Assembly: GCA_030374765.1 (NCBI GenBank)
Contig: JARGXX010000097.1
Span: 620,001 to 684,000 of the forward strand
DNA length: 64,000 nt
Direction of reading: 5' to 3'
Source: Agarophyton chilense
Lineage: Eukaryota; Rhodophyta; Florideophyceae; Gracilariales; Gracilariaceae
Each line of letters starts with the position of its first letter. The first letter of the stretch is position 1. Below are positions 51,577 to 61,701 of this stretch, piece after piece. The notes under the pieces are model-generated. The model worked only from the letters and a program-made list of their open reading frames with translations, made no database searches and was not told the origin of the DNA. The position numbers and the translations under genes were made by a program.

Positions 51577-54063
51577 ATGGAGGACAACAGCAGCGCTGTC
51601 AACCGTGACCGGAAGGAGAACGCGGGGCGTCAGACAACTTCAGCCCTGGCAGATATACCAATACCGCGACGGGTAGCGGTAACCGCGCCCGCTGCAGCGC
51701 CCGTAGAGCCTCCGTTCGGTGCCCAAAGCCGGGTCTACGCGGTTTGGGATGCCCGCCAGGCGAGGGCTCCAGCGGTGTCGTCGGGAAACCCTCCCGTGCC
51801 TTCGTTTCTCCCGTTCGGTGCCTTACAGCCGCAGACAGCGGGGCGCGTTGGCGCGGGCGTACTGATGCCTCCGTTTGAATACGGAACACCCGGAGCGGGC
51901 TTGCCCGGTGTGTTTCGAAACCCGCTACCCGGGCAGAAGCACGACCACCACTGGCGACGACCGCAGGGCCGTAGGGGCGGGCCGACAGGGAAAGAGCCCT
52001 CGTTTTCGGTCGAGACGTTGATCTCGGGGGACGAATGGAGCGAATGCTTGGACGCGCGGCGGTTCGGCGCAATACCGACGCAGCGAACGTTTTTCGAACG
52101 CACCGGCCGGAATCCGAAGCGGACGCGCCACGAGGCGTGGCGTGCGCGATGGAGGCATCTTCCGCGAATAACCGGTCGGAAGGGGAGCGAAACGGTAGGC
52201 AGCTGGGACATGCCGTTCCTCCGTTGCCCAGAGGAGTATGACTACCAGGGTCGTATGCGCGACCTCGTTACGCAGATGCTGTCAGATAAGAGTATTCACG
52301 ATCCGCGCGGTAATCCGTTGGGGCTTGTGATGATTTCCCCTCCGTACGACGGGCTCTATTTCCTAAACCGACGCCGCTGGGGCGATCATGTCGCGACCGA
52401 AGCGCGGATCCGGTCGGGCTTGGGTGGTTTCATGTACGGGTGGCATAACGTGGAGTTCTTTGACGTTCCGGTGTCCGAGCGGGAAAACTTGTACGTGAGG
52501 ATTCCGGAGAATTGGCCCGACGTGGATGTGCCCCAAGATCTGTCCGTGATGACCCCGCCAGTTCTGGCCTACTATTCCGACGATGTTCTTAGTGGGACGT
52601 CGATAACCGAACGGATCATGCGCGTAGCATACGCAGAGTGGGCGGTATGCGCCCTCATGTCATTTCTTCAGGCCGTAACGGAGGGTGTGAGGGTCTTCAC
52701 CAAAACGGAGGATCCGCGGCTGAACCTGTACAGAGGGGATCCTGGTCCGCGCGAGCCCCCTGGGTTGGGAAGGTTACTACCGTTACCGTACGGTTTAGTC
52801 TGCGTCATCATGCAGATGGGGCTGCGAAATGTGCTCCGCGGAACGCCGTATACGCCCGAAGAAGCGAGAAGGTGGCTCTTTTTTTCCGTCATGACGGACT
52901 GGAGGTCGACTCCTGGTTTCTTGTGGTTCGAACCCCGGTCGGGCGGTTTTCCCACAATGCCCATCCTCCGCGTCGGTGACAATCCCATCGTCAATCGCCT
53001 GATTCCGGAGGCGGAGAGGCCTTCATGGGAGTTCGGAGACGTCACTGATTACTTTCCGCTCGGATTCATGGACCCCCATTCGCGAAGTGGGGACGGTGAC
53101 GGGCCCATTGCCGATGCGGATCTACCCCTTCCGGCGAACGAACCGTCGACGGTCCAGAGGGCCGTTACCGAAACGGGCATGCAAACGGAAAGTCCCCCGA
53201 GAACGGTAGATGCCGGTGTGCAGGTATCCGCATCGGACGGCGGCGAGGAGCGTGACGCTTTGAGAACGCTGCAGGAAGTTTGCCGGGCGAATGACGAAGA
53301 GCCCCCTGAGTCGGTCGTCGAAGCTTTAGAAATGGCGGCTGAGGTATGGGTGCCCCGCGCGGATGCGTTCACCAGCCTGTTGAGCGGGGAGATGGTCAGT
53401 ACTGTCGACTTGATGTCATATGTCAGTGCTGTCTGCGTTGAGCTCCTCCAGCAGCGCATCAATGCCTTTGGAGACATGGTAACCCGACAGGGCGGCGCGA
53501 CAGTGTCCCAGCTTATTGGGCGTCTGGACCGGTCGATGGGGCGTACGAACGCCGCCGCCCATGAGTGGCTGGAGAGGGTCCGAGCGGCAATACAGTCCGG
53601 GTCATTCTCCGCGGCGCCTGGGGCTTCCGGCGTCCCGGCGGCTGAGGTCGCGGCGGGCGCATCGATGCCGGACCGGGCAGGGGATGCTGAGGACTCACCG
53701 ACAGTGAGGGCGGCGGCTCAGGCCGCTGCATCGCCGCGAGGGGAGGAAGAAACCGAAGGGCCCACTCTTGGCTGGGGTCCGACGGACGAGGCCTCCGTAC
53801 CGACCGGGCCTCTTTCCTCTCTGAGTCGTACCGTTCGGAGGGTCGCGCATGGTACGGCGGTTAGTGCCCTCTTTCAGCCGTCCGGACGTCGTTTGGGCTC
53901 CCCGTCGCCGGTACCAGCTCCCAGAGTTGCTGCCAGGGGTGCTTTGAGAGGCCCGCGAGGAGGCCGCCGCTGTGGGCGTCGTCGCGTTAGGGACTTTGCG
54001 TCCCTTCCGGTGAGTTCCCGTATCTCGAAAGCGTCTTCTCCGTCCGGAAAGCGGGGAAAGTGA
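51577..54063 (+). CDS. element B antisense ORF, 828-aa protein of unknown function
   Basis: Uninterrupted ORF opposite to gag-pol, starting 394 bp inside the 3' LTR with a strong start context (ACCATGG). The N-terminal ~150 residues are Pro/Ala/Gly-rich; the middle (about 190-460) is Trp/Tyr-rich; about 580-690 looks helical or coiled; the C-terminus is basic (GRRCGRRRVR ... SGKRGK), like a nuclear or nucleic-acid-binding tail. Shared with the element A antisense protein: W313, PP at 327, YY at 332-333, EWAV at 354-357, and AR at 430 followed 17 residues later by GF at 447. W-to-PP is 14 residues in both. No transmembrane segment or known domain. The family appears new to me; function unknown. 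Confidence 0.85.
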   Translation: MEDNSSAVNRDRKENAGRQTTSALADIPIPRRVAVTAPAAAPVEPPFGAQSRVYAVWDARQARAPAVSSGNPPVPSFLPFGALQPQTAGRVGAGVLMPPFEYGTPGAGLPGVFRNPLPGQKHDHHWRRPQGRRGGPTGKEPSFSVETLISGDEWSECLDARRFGAIPTQRTFFERTGRNPKRTRHEAWRARWRHLPRITGRKGSETVGSWDMPFLRCPEEYDYQGRMRDLVTQMLSDKSIHDPRGNPLGLVMISPPYDGLYFLNRRRWGDHVATEARIRSGLGGFMYGWHNVEFFDVPVSERENLYVRIPENWPDVDVPQDLSVMTPPVLAYYSDDVLSGTSITERIMRVAYAEWAVCALMSFLQAVTEGVRVFTKTEDPRLNLYRGDPGPREPPGLGRLLPLPYGLVCVIMQMGLRNVLRGTPYTPEEARRWLFFSVMTDWRSTPGFLWFEPRSGGFPTMPILRVGDNPIVNRLIPEAERPSWEFGDVTDYFPLGFMDPHSRSGDGDGPIADADLPLPANEPSTVQRAVTETGMQTESPPRTVDAGVQVSASDGGEERDALRTLQEVCRANDEEPPESVVEALEMAAEVWVPRADAFTSLLSGEMVSTVDLMSYVSAVCVELLQQRINAFGDMVTRQGGATVSQLIGRLDRSMGRTNAAAHEWLERVRAAIQSGSFSAAPGASGVPAAEVAAGASMPDRAGDAEDSPTVRAAAQAAASPRGEEETEGPTLGWGPTDEASVPTGPLSSLSRTVRRVAHGTAVSALFQPSGRRLGSPSPVPAPRVAARGALRGPRGGRRCGRRRVRDFASLPVSSRISKASSPSGKRGK

Positions 54064-54180
54064 GTCAGTCCGCCTCGCGGTTGGACATGAGTAAAATGTC
54101 CTAGCATCGCCATCATGCTTCACGGCGCCGGCCACGGTGCAGCGACGCGTGTGAGATTGCGGTGCTTGCGCGCGCGTTGC

Positions 54181-54252
54181 CACACGCGTGCGCCACGCGC
54201 GTGCCAGGCGCGTGCGCCACGCGCGTGCCAGGCGCGTGCGCCACGCGCGTGC
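54181..54252. repeat. tandem repeat of GCGCGTGCCAGGCGCGTGCG type
   Basis: About three copies of a 24-bp unit built from CGCGTGC/GCCACGCGCGTGC words; the unit is itself nearly palindromic. Extremely CpG-rich. Confidence 0.8.
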
Positions 54253-54904
54253 TTTACCGACCGGTGCGTTTGCAGATTTAGAGTGCACGTGCCGTTACAG
54301 CAATGCCCGGCTAGGTCGGTATCCGATTCGGTATACAGTAACGCGCGTAGTGCGCCTTTGCGTCTGCTCAAAAAATCACAAGTCTTTTGGCCGTGCGGAG
54401 AGTCCAAATCGGGCATTTTCGGAGCCTGCGGCGGCTTCGTTTCCGAGATATCGGCCAAGACATTTTTCTGCGTTTTTGATACCATACGGGGCGGTAATTT
54501 CCGCGTCGGATCTTTTGATTATCCTTGCAGGTAACCGCTCGGTTTGGCGTGGGGTGCAGTGCGTATACGCTTGTTGCGGGTATGCACGCGGGCACCGCCG
54601 GCGCGGGCAGGCACCGAGTGCCATGTTGTAATCGGTGTACGCGTGTTGCTTGGCTCCAGGCGGGCTGCGGTGCCGGAGTTACCGAGTATATCACGCTAGT
54701 GGCGTCGGGAGGTTGTTGGTCGATGTCCATGTCCGGTCGCAGGGGGGTACGGTGCCGACGGAGTCGCACACAGTCGCCCCCTTCTTCCCTTTGCCGCAGG
54801 GTAGTTCAGCAAACGCTAGTGGTTACCGATCGGAGGTGATTCCCAATGTTCGGCCGGAGGCCATGTCCAATTTTGGGATTCCCTCAGTGCTGACGGAGTC
54901 GAAC

Positions 54905-55035
54905 GGAGTCACAACACACGCTGGTCAGTGCCGATCGGAGGTGAACACACGCTGGTCAGTGCCGATCGGAGGTGAATCCACGCTGGTGAGTGCCGATCGG
55001 AGGTGAGTCCACGCTGGTGAGTGCCGGTCGGAGGT
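54905..55035. repeat. tandem repeat, ~31-bp unit, each with CCGRTCGG
   Basis: Four consecutive units of CACGCTGGTSAGTGCCGRTC followed by GGAGGTGA. Each contains one CCGNNCGG palindrome, so this array is the densest cluster of that motif in the element. Confidence 0.85.
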
Positions 55036-55142
55036 GAACTGCAATGTTCGGCCGGAGGCCATGTCCGATTTTGGAATGCCTCGTATCGCTCGGCTTGTAT
55101 CCCCCCCCTTCTAGATGCGACGGCTCCGCCCGGCGTACAGTT

Positions 55143-58100
55143 TCACGCCGTTCGGGATTTGTGCTTCCAATATCGGCTAATAAAGTGTTGCGGAAGATTC
55201 TTGGGAGGTTCCCAAGAGTCTTCCGCAGCACTGCAACCGTACCAGCGTACGCGACAAACAAGACCGTGCGGAGGGTCGTCGGCCAGCCCATGGTCGAGGA
55301 TTCGCTCGACAATGCCAATGCTGTCCGGTTGGGTAGAGTGAGAGTTAGCCGAATCGGGTTGTGAAAGCTCCGCTCGGTGATTATTTCCAGCAGGGGGCGA
55401 GGTAGTGTCCGTCACGGGTTCCTCTGCGAACGGACCGTCCGGATCAAAAGTTATCGTACGGGCGCGTTCTGTTGTAACCGGGACGGGTTGTATCCGAGCG
55501 GGGGCGCGAGTGACGCGGTCAATGCTGACGGCATCGTGTATCCCGTCAACATTGATCGTGACCGTGCTGTCCGTCGCCGAAATGACCTTGTAGGGCCCCG
55601 TGGTCTTTGGCAGAAGTTTCCGTGAGGTACGTTCCTGATCCTCGAGCACGCCACCGGTCGGAGTTGTCGTAGGACGGTCAAGGAAGACCTCCTCGTCAGC
55701 CACAAATGTGGGGGTTGCCCGTACGGATTTGTCGAAGTCCGCCTTGTAGCGCTGTTGTGCATTTGTGAGGCGGTTCCGAGCAGACTGGAGTGTAGCCGTG
55801 AGAAGCCTGAGTGCGTAGCGCTTCATCTGTCCCGGGGTTGGCTGCGTCGGTGTTGCTGGGTCCGTGGCGGAGCTGGGTTCGTCCAGGACGACGTTCGGGG
55901 GTACGCGGGTCAGGGCCAAATCGAAAGGCGTGGTGCTCGTGCTTCGGTGTACCTGAAGGTTGTAACCGTACGTTAGCGGCTGTACGTACGCGTGCCAGTT
56001 AGACTGGTGGTCCGCAACGTAGTGCCGTAGGCGCTGGACGAGCGTCTTATTAAACCGTTCGGCTTGTCCGTTCGCCTGAGGGTGGTACGCCGTCGTTGTG
56101 ACGTGTTTCGTATCTGACGCCCTGCAAATCTCCTAGAAGAACTTCGAGAAAAACTGAGGTCCGTTGTCGGTGAGCAAATAGTTCGGAATTCCGTACGGGT
56201 AAGCCCAATTTTCTAAGAACGTCCGGGCCACCACCGGGGCGGTTGTGGACCTTAGCGGAACTGCTCTGCAGAGCTTTGTGAACCGGTCGGTGATGACGAG
56301 GATGTACTCATGTCCAGTGACTGACTTCGGAAACGGACCGACGATGTCCATTGCCACGAACTCAAGTGGCCCCGCAGCGGGAAAGAGCTTAAGCCGCTTC
56401 TGTGAGCGGTTTTGTGTGCCGCGCATTACGGCGCACGAGCGGCAATCCCGAGCGGTTTGATAAACATCATTAGCCATCTGCGGCCAGTAGAAGTCCCTTC
56501 GGAGAGTGTTGTACATTCGAGTCCCGCCCGGGTGTCCTTCCAGGCGCGGATAATGCGAAAGATAGAGGACGCGCGGAACCAGCGAGCGGGGTACCACCTT
56601 CTGTAGGGCTCCGTCCAGCGGGGAGCGACGGATGAGAACTCCGTAACGGTTGATGTCGAAGAGGGTAATCCCATTACCAACGTCCTTCCGCACGGATTTG
56701 CAGTACTTGTCCTCCGCCTGCTCTCTGATGAGCTCTTCCAAAGTGACCGTTCGGATGTTCGTCTCCTCTTCGACGATGGCCATGACCTCGGGGCAGCCGA
56801 TCGGGTTCTGTCCGTAGTGCCAGTCAAGGACAGCGTCTGTCTTGACCTCATCGTCGACGGTGATGTCCGCAACGAGGTCGTCGTTCTCTTCCGCGCGGTC
56901 CGCAAGGAGTAGGCATGGGACCTCCTCGTCCAGGGGAGTGGTGTCTTCTCCTTCCGTCTGGATTCGCGACAGCGCGTCAGCGGCCTGGTGTTTTATGCCC
57001 GGCCGGTGGACTATATCAAAGTCATACTCCATGAGACGGAGCCGCCAACGAGCCAGCCGTCCGGAAGCGTCCGCCAGGTTGAGTATCCACCTCAATGCGT
57101 GGTGGTCCGTACGGAGGGTGAAGCGGGCGCCCTCAAGATACGACCGGAGGTGCAGTATTGCCCACACGACAGCGAGGCATTCCCGTTCGGTTGTGGAATA
57201 TGACCGCTCAGCCTTATTCAGCGAGCGGCTCCAGTATCCGATTGGGAGTAAATGACCGTCCGGTTGCTTCTGTAATAAGACGCAACCGACTTGCTTATCG
57301 CAAGCGTCGGTATCCAGGACGTACGGCATATCTTGACGTGGGATAGCCAGAATGGGGGGACGTATTAACCGTTGGCGAAGTTCCTCGAAGGCCTCGCGCT
57401 CCGTATCGGTCAGGGTCTCGAAGTTGAACGGTTTGTTCTTTTCGAGCTTGCTGTTCAACGGGGCCGCAATTCGGGCAAAGCTTTTAACAAAACGTCGGAA
57501 GACGTTGCACAGTCCCAAGAACGAACGGAGTTCGGTTTGGTTAGTGGGGGATTTAGCCGCTTGGATAGCATCTCGGGTCTTTGTGGAGACCTGCAGCTTG
57601 CCCGGGCGTATAACGTGACCCAAATAGTCGACAGTACCGCTGAAGAATTGACACTTATCCAAACGGAGAGTGATACCGGCCGATCGGAGTGATGAAAGAA
57701 TGGTCCGAACATGGTCGAAATGCTCTGAAACCGTGTGGGAGTAGATTATAACGTCATCCAGATAGACCAACGCGTATTGCCACTTGACGCGGGACAGTAT
57801 GATGTCCAAGGCCCGTTGAAATGTGGCGGGGGCGTTCTTCAAACCGAACGGCATTCAAACATACCTGTACAGTCCCATATGAGACGTGAACGTTGTTTTA
57901 TCCCGGTCGGCTTCATCCACCTCGGTCTGCCAATAGCCGCTGTTCGCGTCCAGGTTGGAGAATATTTTTGCTTCGCCAAGAGAATCGATGCATTCGTCCA
58001 TTCTCGGTAGTGGGTAAGTATCCCAAACGGTGACTGCGTTTAGTCGACGGTAGTCCACACAGAAGCGTAAACTTCCGTCTTTCTTTTGAGCGAACACAAC

Positions 58101-59258
58101 CGGACTGGCCCACTCGGCCGAGGAAGGCTCAATTACACCGAGCTCCAACTGCTTGGTGACCTCCGTGCGTTCGAGTTCGCGACGCGCCGGACCCGCACGG
58201 TATGGCATCTGGTATATCGGCTTTGTACCAGGTTCCAGTTGGATCCTGTGCTTCGCTGCCGCGATACGGCCCAGATGGCCGTTCCACATGTCCCGAAACG
58301 GTTTGAGGAGCTCAATGACCCTTTCTCGTTCGGATTCGAATTCGGGGGACAACTGGACCTTTGCGATCCAGTCGTCTTCTGCATCAGGCGTTGGCTCTTG
58401 TCCGGTGGGCTTCGACACGTCCGAAACGGAAATAGATGCGTCGTAGGGGCCCCCCTCCTTAGTTTCGTCGCTCCGAGACGGAAAGTCGGGTGTTATTAAT
58501 GCGACGGGGGAGGGTAACGCCAGGCCGATGATTTTGCCTTTGTGAAGGCGAACCGAACGATCGGAAAAGTTAGCTACCTGAACGTAGAATGCCACGTCCG
58601 GTCGGATTTCCATTACCCCGTTAGCCAAGAGGGTTAACTCCTCTTTATGAGCAGAGCGGTGATGTCCTTGGATAAACATGAGGCCAGCGGCCCGGGAGGT
58701 TACCAATACATGAGATTCCGACATTGGTGGTATAGAAACCGGGCGGGCGACACGAATCTTGTTCGACGGAGGTTCCCGAACGGTAGCTTGGGCTGGTAGC
58801 ATAGGTTGCCCGGACGGGGTTGAGCTCTGCCCGGACGCGGATTGAATCGCCACGGGGGGCGAGTTGCGTATTACAACAATTGGTTTCGGAGGTAGTATCG
58901 CCAAAACGTACTTGTCTATGAAAGACGTGCCGAGTATGCAGCTGGCAGCGAGATTGCTGGCTACCATAAACTGAACCCTGACGGTCAGCGCTCCAAGCTG
59001 GACAAGGAGGGGTACGACCCCCAATATGTCCATTCGGTTGCGAGACGCATCCGTAATGTTATCCAACGACCGGGGCTGCAAGTGCCCTCGCCAGTGGGGA
59101 GTAAGGTGCCGCTCGTGAATTAAGTTAGGACCCGCGCCAATGTCCAGTACACCTGTAAGTGGAAACATTACCGATCGGGAGAAGCCGACGGAGAAATTCA
59201 CTTTATAGTGCAAACTGTTTAACAACATTACTGGCGCGGCCGGATCGGTTTCATCCAA
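55143..59258 (-). pseudogene. pol: element B Pol (PR-RT-RNase H-IN-chromodomain) with two in-frame stops
   Basis: One reading frame on the minus strand from 59258 (open further upstream into gag) to 55143. Protease shows VLDIGAGPNLI, with Ile in place of the usual Thr/Ser of D[TS]G. RT has LRFCVDYRRLN, and YLDDVIIYS near 57755; RNase H has LDTDACDKQVG; integrase has an H..C..C finger, AMDIVGPF, LLTDNGPQFF and YHPQANGQAERFN. The C-terminus is a chromodomain (VERILDHG ... VRWYGCSAAEDSWEP). Breaks: TGA at 57855-57857 in RT, where Arg is expected (CGA to TGA), and TAG at 56133-56135 in the integrase core. Expression probably needs -1 frameshifting from gag. Confidence 0.9.
55186..55230. repeat. 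long hairpin inside chromodomain codons
   Basis: Arms 55186-55206 and 55210-55230 are complementary over 21 bp with two mismatches that would be U-G pairs in plus-strand RNA, around a 3-nt loop. They encode the AAEDSWEPPKNLPQH part of the chromodomain on the minus strand. It may be a coincidence of coding or an RNA structure in the antisense transcript. Confidence 0.6.
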
Positions 59259-59350
59259 AGCGTCTACAGGGCGTCGCTCCGTCAGGTCGGAGGCTGTACC
59301 CGTGTAATCCGCTTCGGTGAGGCTTTCCGGCCTAGGAGAGTCGTGCGCCT

Positions 59351-61627
59351 CTACACGCTCTCCTCGGCTTTTTCCTGTTCCATAACGGGCTGAGCTGGAG
59401 GTAGCTCGCCACTCGTAGCTCGCGGGGGCTCTTCCCGTATGAGCATAACCGGCCGGGGTGAGCTAGCGCGGAATGGGGTAGCCCGTGCAGGGTTGCCCGA
59501 GCGTACGCCAGTAGAGACCCGAGCGGAGTCATTAGTACCATCACGGTTGTAGTATCCCTCTTCACGACGGAGTTGGTAGTTTCTCTCCCGTGCGGCCAGT
59601 AAGTCTTCCCGGACGCCCGGAGGTACCATTTGACAGCAGTTGGGCTTTGGCGAGAGACAGATCCGGCACGGGCGATTCACCAACTGACCGGGCGGTGCCG
59701 TACTAACCGAAGGCGTCTGGCCGGTACCTGGGGTCATGGCTTGTGCCGTGCGGTATGTGCCCGAGTTGGAAAAGGTCGACGACGACGGTGTTGTCGGGAC
59801 CGACAGGGTGGAGCTTCCACGTCCAACGGCGAGAATGGCTTCGCCATCTTCCGAGTCGGTGTCAAAGGACTCCGTTGGGGTCCCCACGCTCAGGACTTTC
59901 CGTGCGGAACTCCGGAGAGTGATCAGCTTCGTGCCGGGCGGTGTCTCGGTCCGGACGGACTGGCGTCTAGCCGAGCGGTGGGTATCCCCGTAGGACTCGG
60001 CGTATCGGGCGAGTGCGTCGTATCCGATGTGGGGATGAGATGTGAGATGATTTCTCACCTTCGCCCGTATGGCGGGAAGCAACCCCTCTACGAAGATAGA
60101 CTTCAACCTCCGGTCGGAAAAGACATTGCCGCAGCGGAGGGCCTTCGTCCACAGTTTCTGAGAGTATTCCGTTTCGGACATTCCAGAGGACTGGTGGTAC
60201 AGAATAACCTCCGAGTAGGCGTCGGCAATGACTTCATCCGTGGCGTACGTAGTCAACAGAAAGTTGACGACTTCCGAGTACGTACGGAGCATTTCGCTGC
60301 GCCGCACGTCAACGGCGCCCGTTTCTCCCAAGAGGCGAGACTGGATCAACGCGTGAGCCGGTCCGGTCAGGTAGAATTGGAAGCACCAGAGTGCTGCTCC
60401 CTCGGACAGTCCGTTGTGGTTGCAGGCGGTTTTAAACCGCTGCAAGAAGATCAGAACTGAAATAGCGTCAGCTCCGGAGAAGGAATGTCCCTTCATCTGG
60501 ACATTCAACTTCTTTTGGTAGCGCGCGATTCCCCGCGCTCCCTTCGAGTTGTACTTCCGACTACGGTCGTTGAGCCGGTACGTACGGTAGTCCACCACCT
60601 TGGTGAACAGTTCGTTCAGCGGCTTGATGCGCCTGGGTGCAGATTTCTCCGAAAGGGAACGATACCGTTCGGAGCGCCTTCTGCGATCAGAACGATTTGA
60701 ATCAGAGTCACTGTCAGTCCGGAAAACGGCATCCGAACTATCCGAGCGGTCAGAATCAGTGTCCGAATCGGAGGAGCGTCGTTTCTGTCTACGACGACGG
60801 CTCTTCCGCGCGCGACGGTGGCGATCCGAATCGGAGTTGGAATCAGCCCTACCGCCCTTCTTGCGGCGGCCTCTTCCCACGTCATCAGAGGAAGAGTCGT
60901 CTGAATCTCCGTACGGATCATCTCGGCGTGAATTAACCGGACGGGCTGGGACCATGGGGGCACTCTGCTGTCCCCCTTCATGTGGTTCCAGGATCCGTTC
61001 GGGTTTGTGGTCTGGGGCTACGTCCGGGCGGCCCATTGAAAACTTTGGGAGGGGTGGCAATGTCGCCGTTGCCGTGTAAACTGCCGGTCGGTCTTCCTTA
61101 TTTCCTTTTCCAAACCCGATCGGTGTCAACTGCTGCAGCACCTCTTCGACGGTCTCGCGCACCATCGGGGAGATGATTTCGGAGAGCAACTCCGGTAGGC
61201 GCTCGTGCAGATAACGCTCAACCCGAACGGGAACACGGGACTCGATCTCGGTCTTGACCTTATAGTGCCAATACGGTTCAAGTTCCTTCCACAGTTCTGT
61301 AAGCGTCCGCGGAGGGCTATTCGGAGGGTCCTGTCCGATCGGAGCGGGGGACTGCTGGGCAGCCCCTGCAGCGGCCGAACTCACTGGGGGGCTTTCGTAC
61401 CGTGCGGATGAGGAAGCGGAGGGCCCAGGGGGCCTCGAGGTTTTTCGGACGAGAACCTCGGGGTTCCCAAGGAGGAATTCCAGGGTAGGTGCAGTGCTGC
61501 GGGTGCTGCGGCGGCCAACCGAAGCGGTACCCGAAGCTGTCTGCAGGGGTGGCTCGCCGGACGGAGCCAATTCTTTTTCGACATCAACCCGTGCGGTCGA
61601 ATCCACGTTTGTGTAACGGGACTGCAT
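59351..61627 (-). CDS. gag: element B Gag polyprotein (758 aa)
   Basis: It starts at ATG 61627, about 75 bp inside the 5' LTR/PBS, and is open to 59351. N-terminal Ser/Pro-rich part, then a helical segment around 110-170 (TEIESRVPVRVERYLHERL), and a long Arg/Ser/Asp-rich RS-like stretch of about 245-345. The capsid-like region of about 360-560 includes FLQRFKTACNHNGLSEGAAL. Where element A has a CCHC knuckle, element B has CRICLSPKPNCC with no histidine, so the knuckle appears lost or altered. Pol follows in the -1 frame, as in element A. Confidence 0.9.
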   Translation of the reverse strand: MQSRYTNVDSTARVDVEKELAPSGEPPLQTASGTASVGRRSTRSTAPTLEFLLGNPEVLVRKTSRPPGPSASSSARYESPPVSSAAAGAAQQSPAPIGQDPPNSPPRTLTELWKELEPYWHYKVKTEIESRVPVRVERYLHERLPELLSEIISPMVRETVEEVLQQLTPIGFGKGNKEDRPAVYTATATLPPLPKFSMGRPDVAPDHKPERILEPHEGGQQSAPMVPARPVNSRRDDPYGDSDDSSSDDVGRGRRKKGGRADSNSDSDRHRRARKSRRRRQKRRSSDSDTDSDRSDSSDAVFRTDSDSDSNRSDRRRRSERYRSLSEKSAPRRIKPLNELFTKVVDYRTYRLNDRSRKYNSKGARGIARYQKKLNVQMKGHSFSGADAISVLIFLQRFKTACNHNGLSEGAALWCFQFYLTGPAHALIQSRLLGETGAVDVRRSEMLRTYSEVVNFLLTTYATDEVIADAYSEVILYHQSSGMSETEYSQKLWTKALRCGNVFSDRRLKSIFVEGLLPAIRAKVRNHLTSHPHIGYDALARYAESYGDTHRSARRQSVRTETPPGTKLITLRSSARKVLSVGTPTESFDTDSEDGEAILAVGRGSSTLSVPTTPSSSTFSNSGTYRTAQAMTPGTGQTPSVSTAPPGQLVNRPCRICLSPKPNCCQMVPPGVREDLLAARERNYQLRREEGYYNRDGTNDSARVSTGVRSGNPARATPFRASSPRPVMLIREEPPRATSGELPPAQPVMEQEKAEESV

Positions 61628-61682
61628 CGCGTGACTTCTTTTCCAGATCTGATCTAACCCGTTCGGTAAACACGAATCCCAC

Positions 61683-61700
61683 TTCTAAGTCCGGAGACCA
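61683..61700 (-). promoter_or_regulatory. primer binding site of element B
   Basis: The reverse complement reads TGGTCTCCGGACTTAGAA, one base different from element A's PBS, and starts one base inside the 5' LTR. Confidence 0.8.
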
Positions 61701-61701
61701 A

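Larger units (their letters stand above)
54064..55142. other. element B intergenic segment with tandem repeats
   Basis: It lies between the convergent antisense ORF and pol. It contains two tandem arrays (54181-54252 and 54905-55035), a dispersed pair of about 48-bp repeats (54838-54885 and 55033-55080), and several CCGNNCGG palindromes. The open frames here are compositional. Confidence 0.6.

Noticed and set aside
54120-54630. Open frames of 120-147 codons on both strands
   Set aside because: Due to CGCGTG tandem repeats; no domain.
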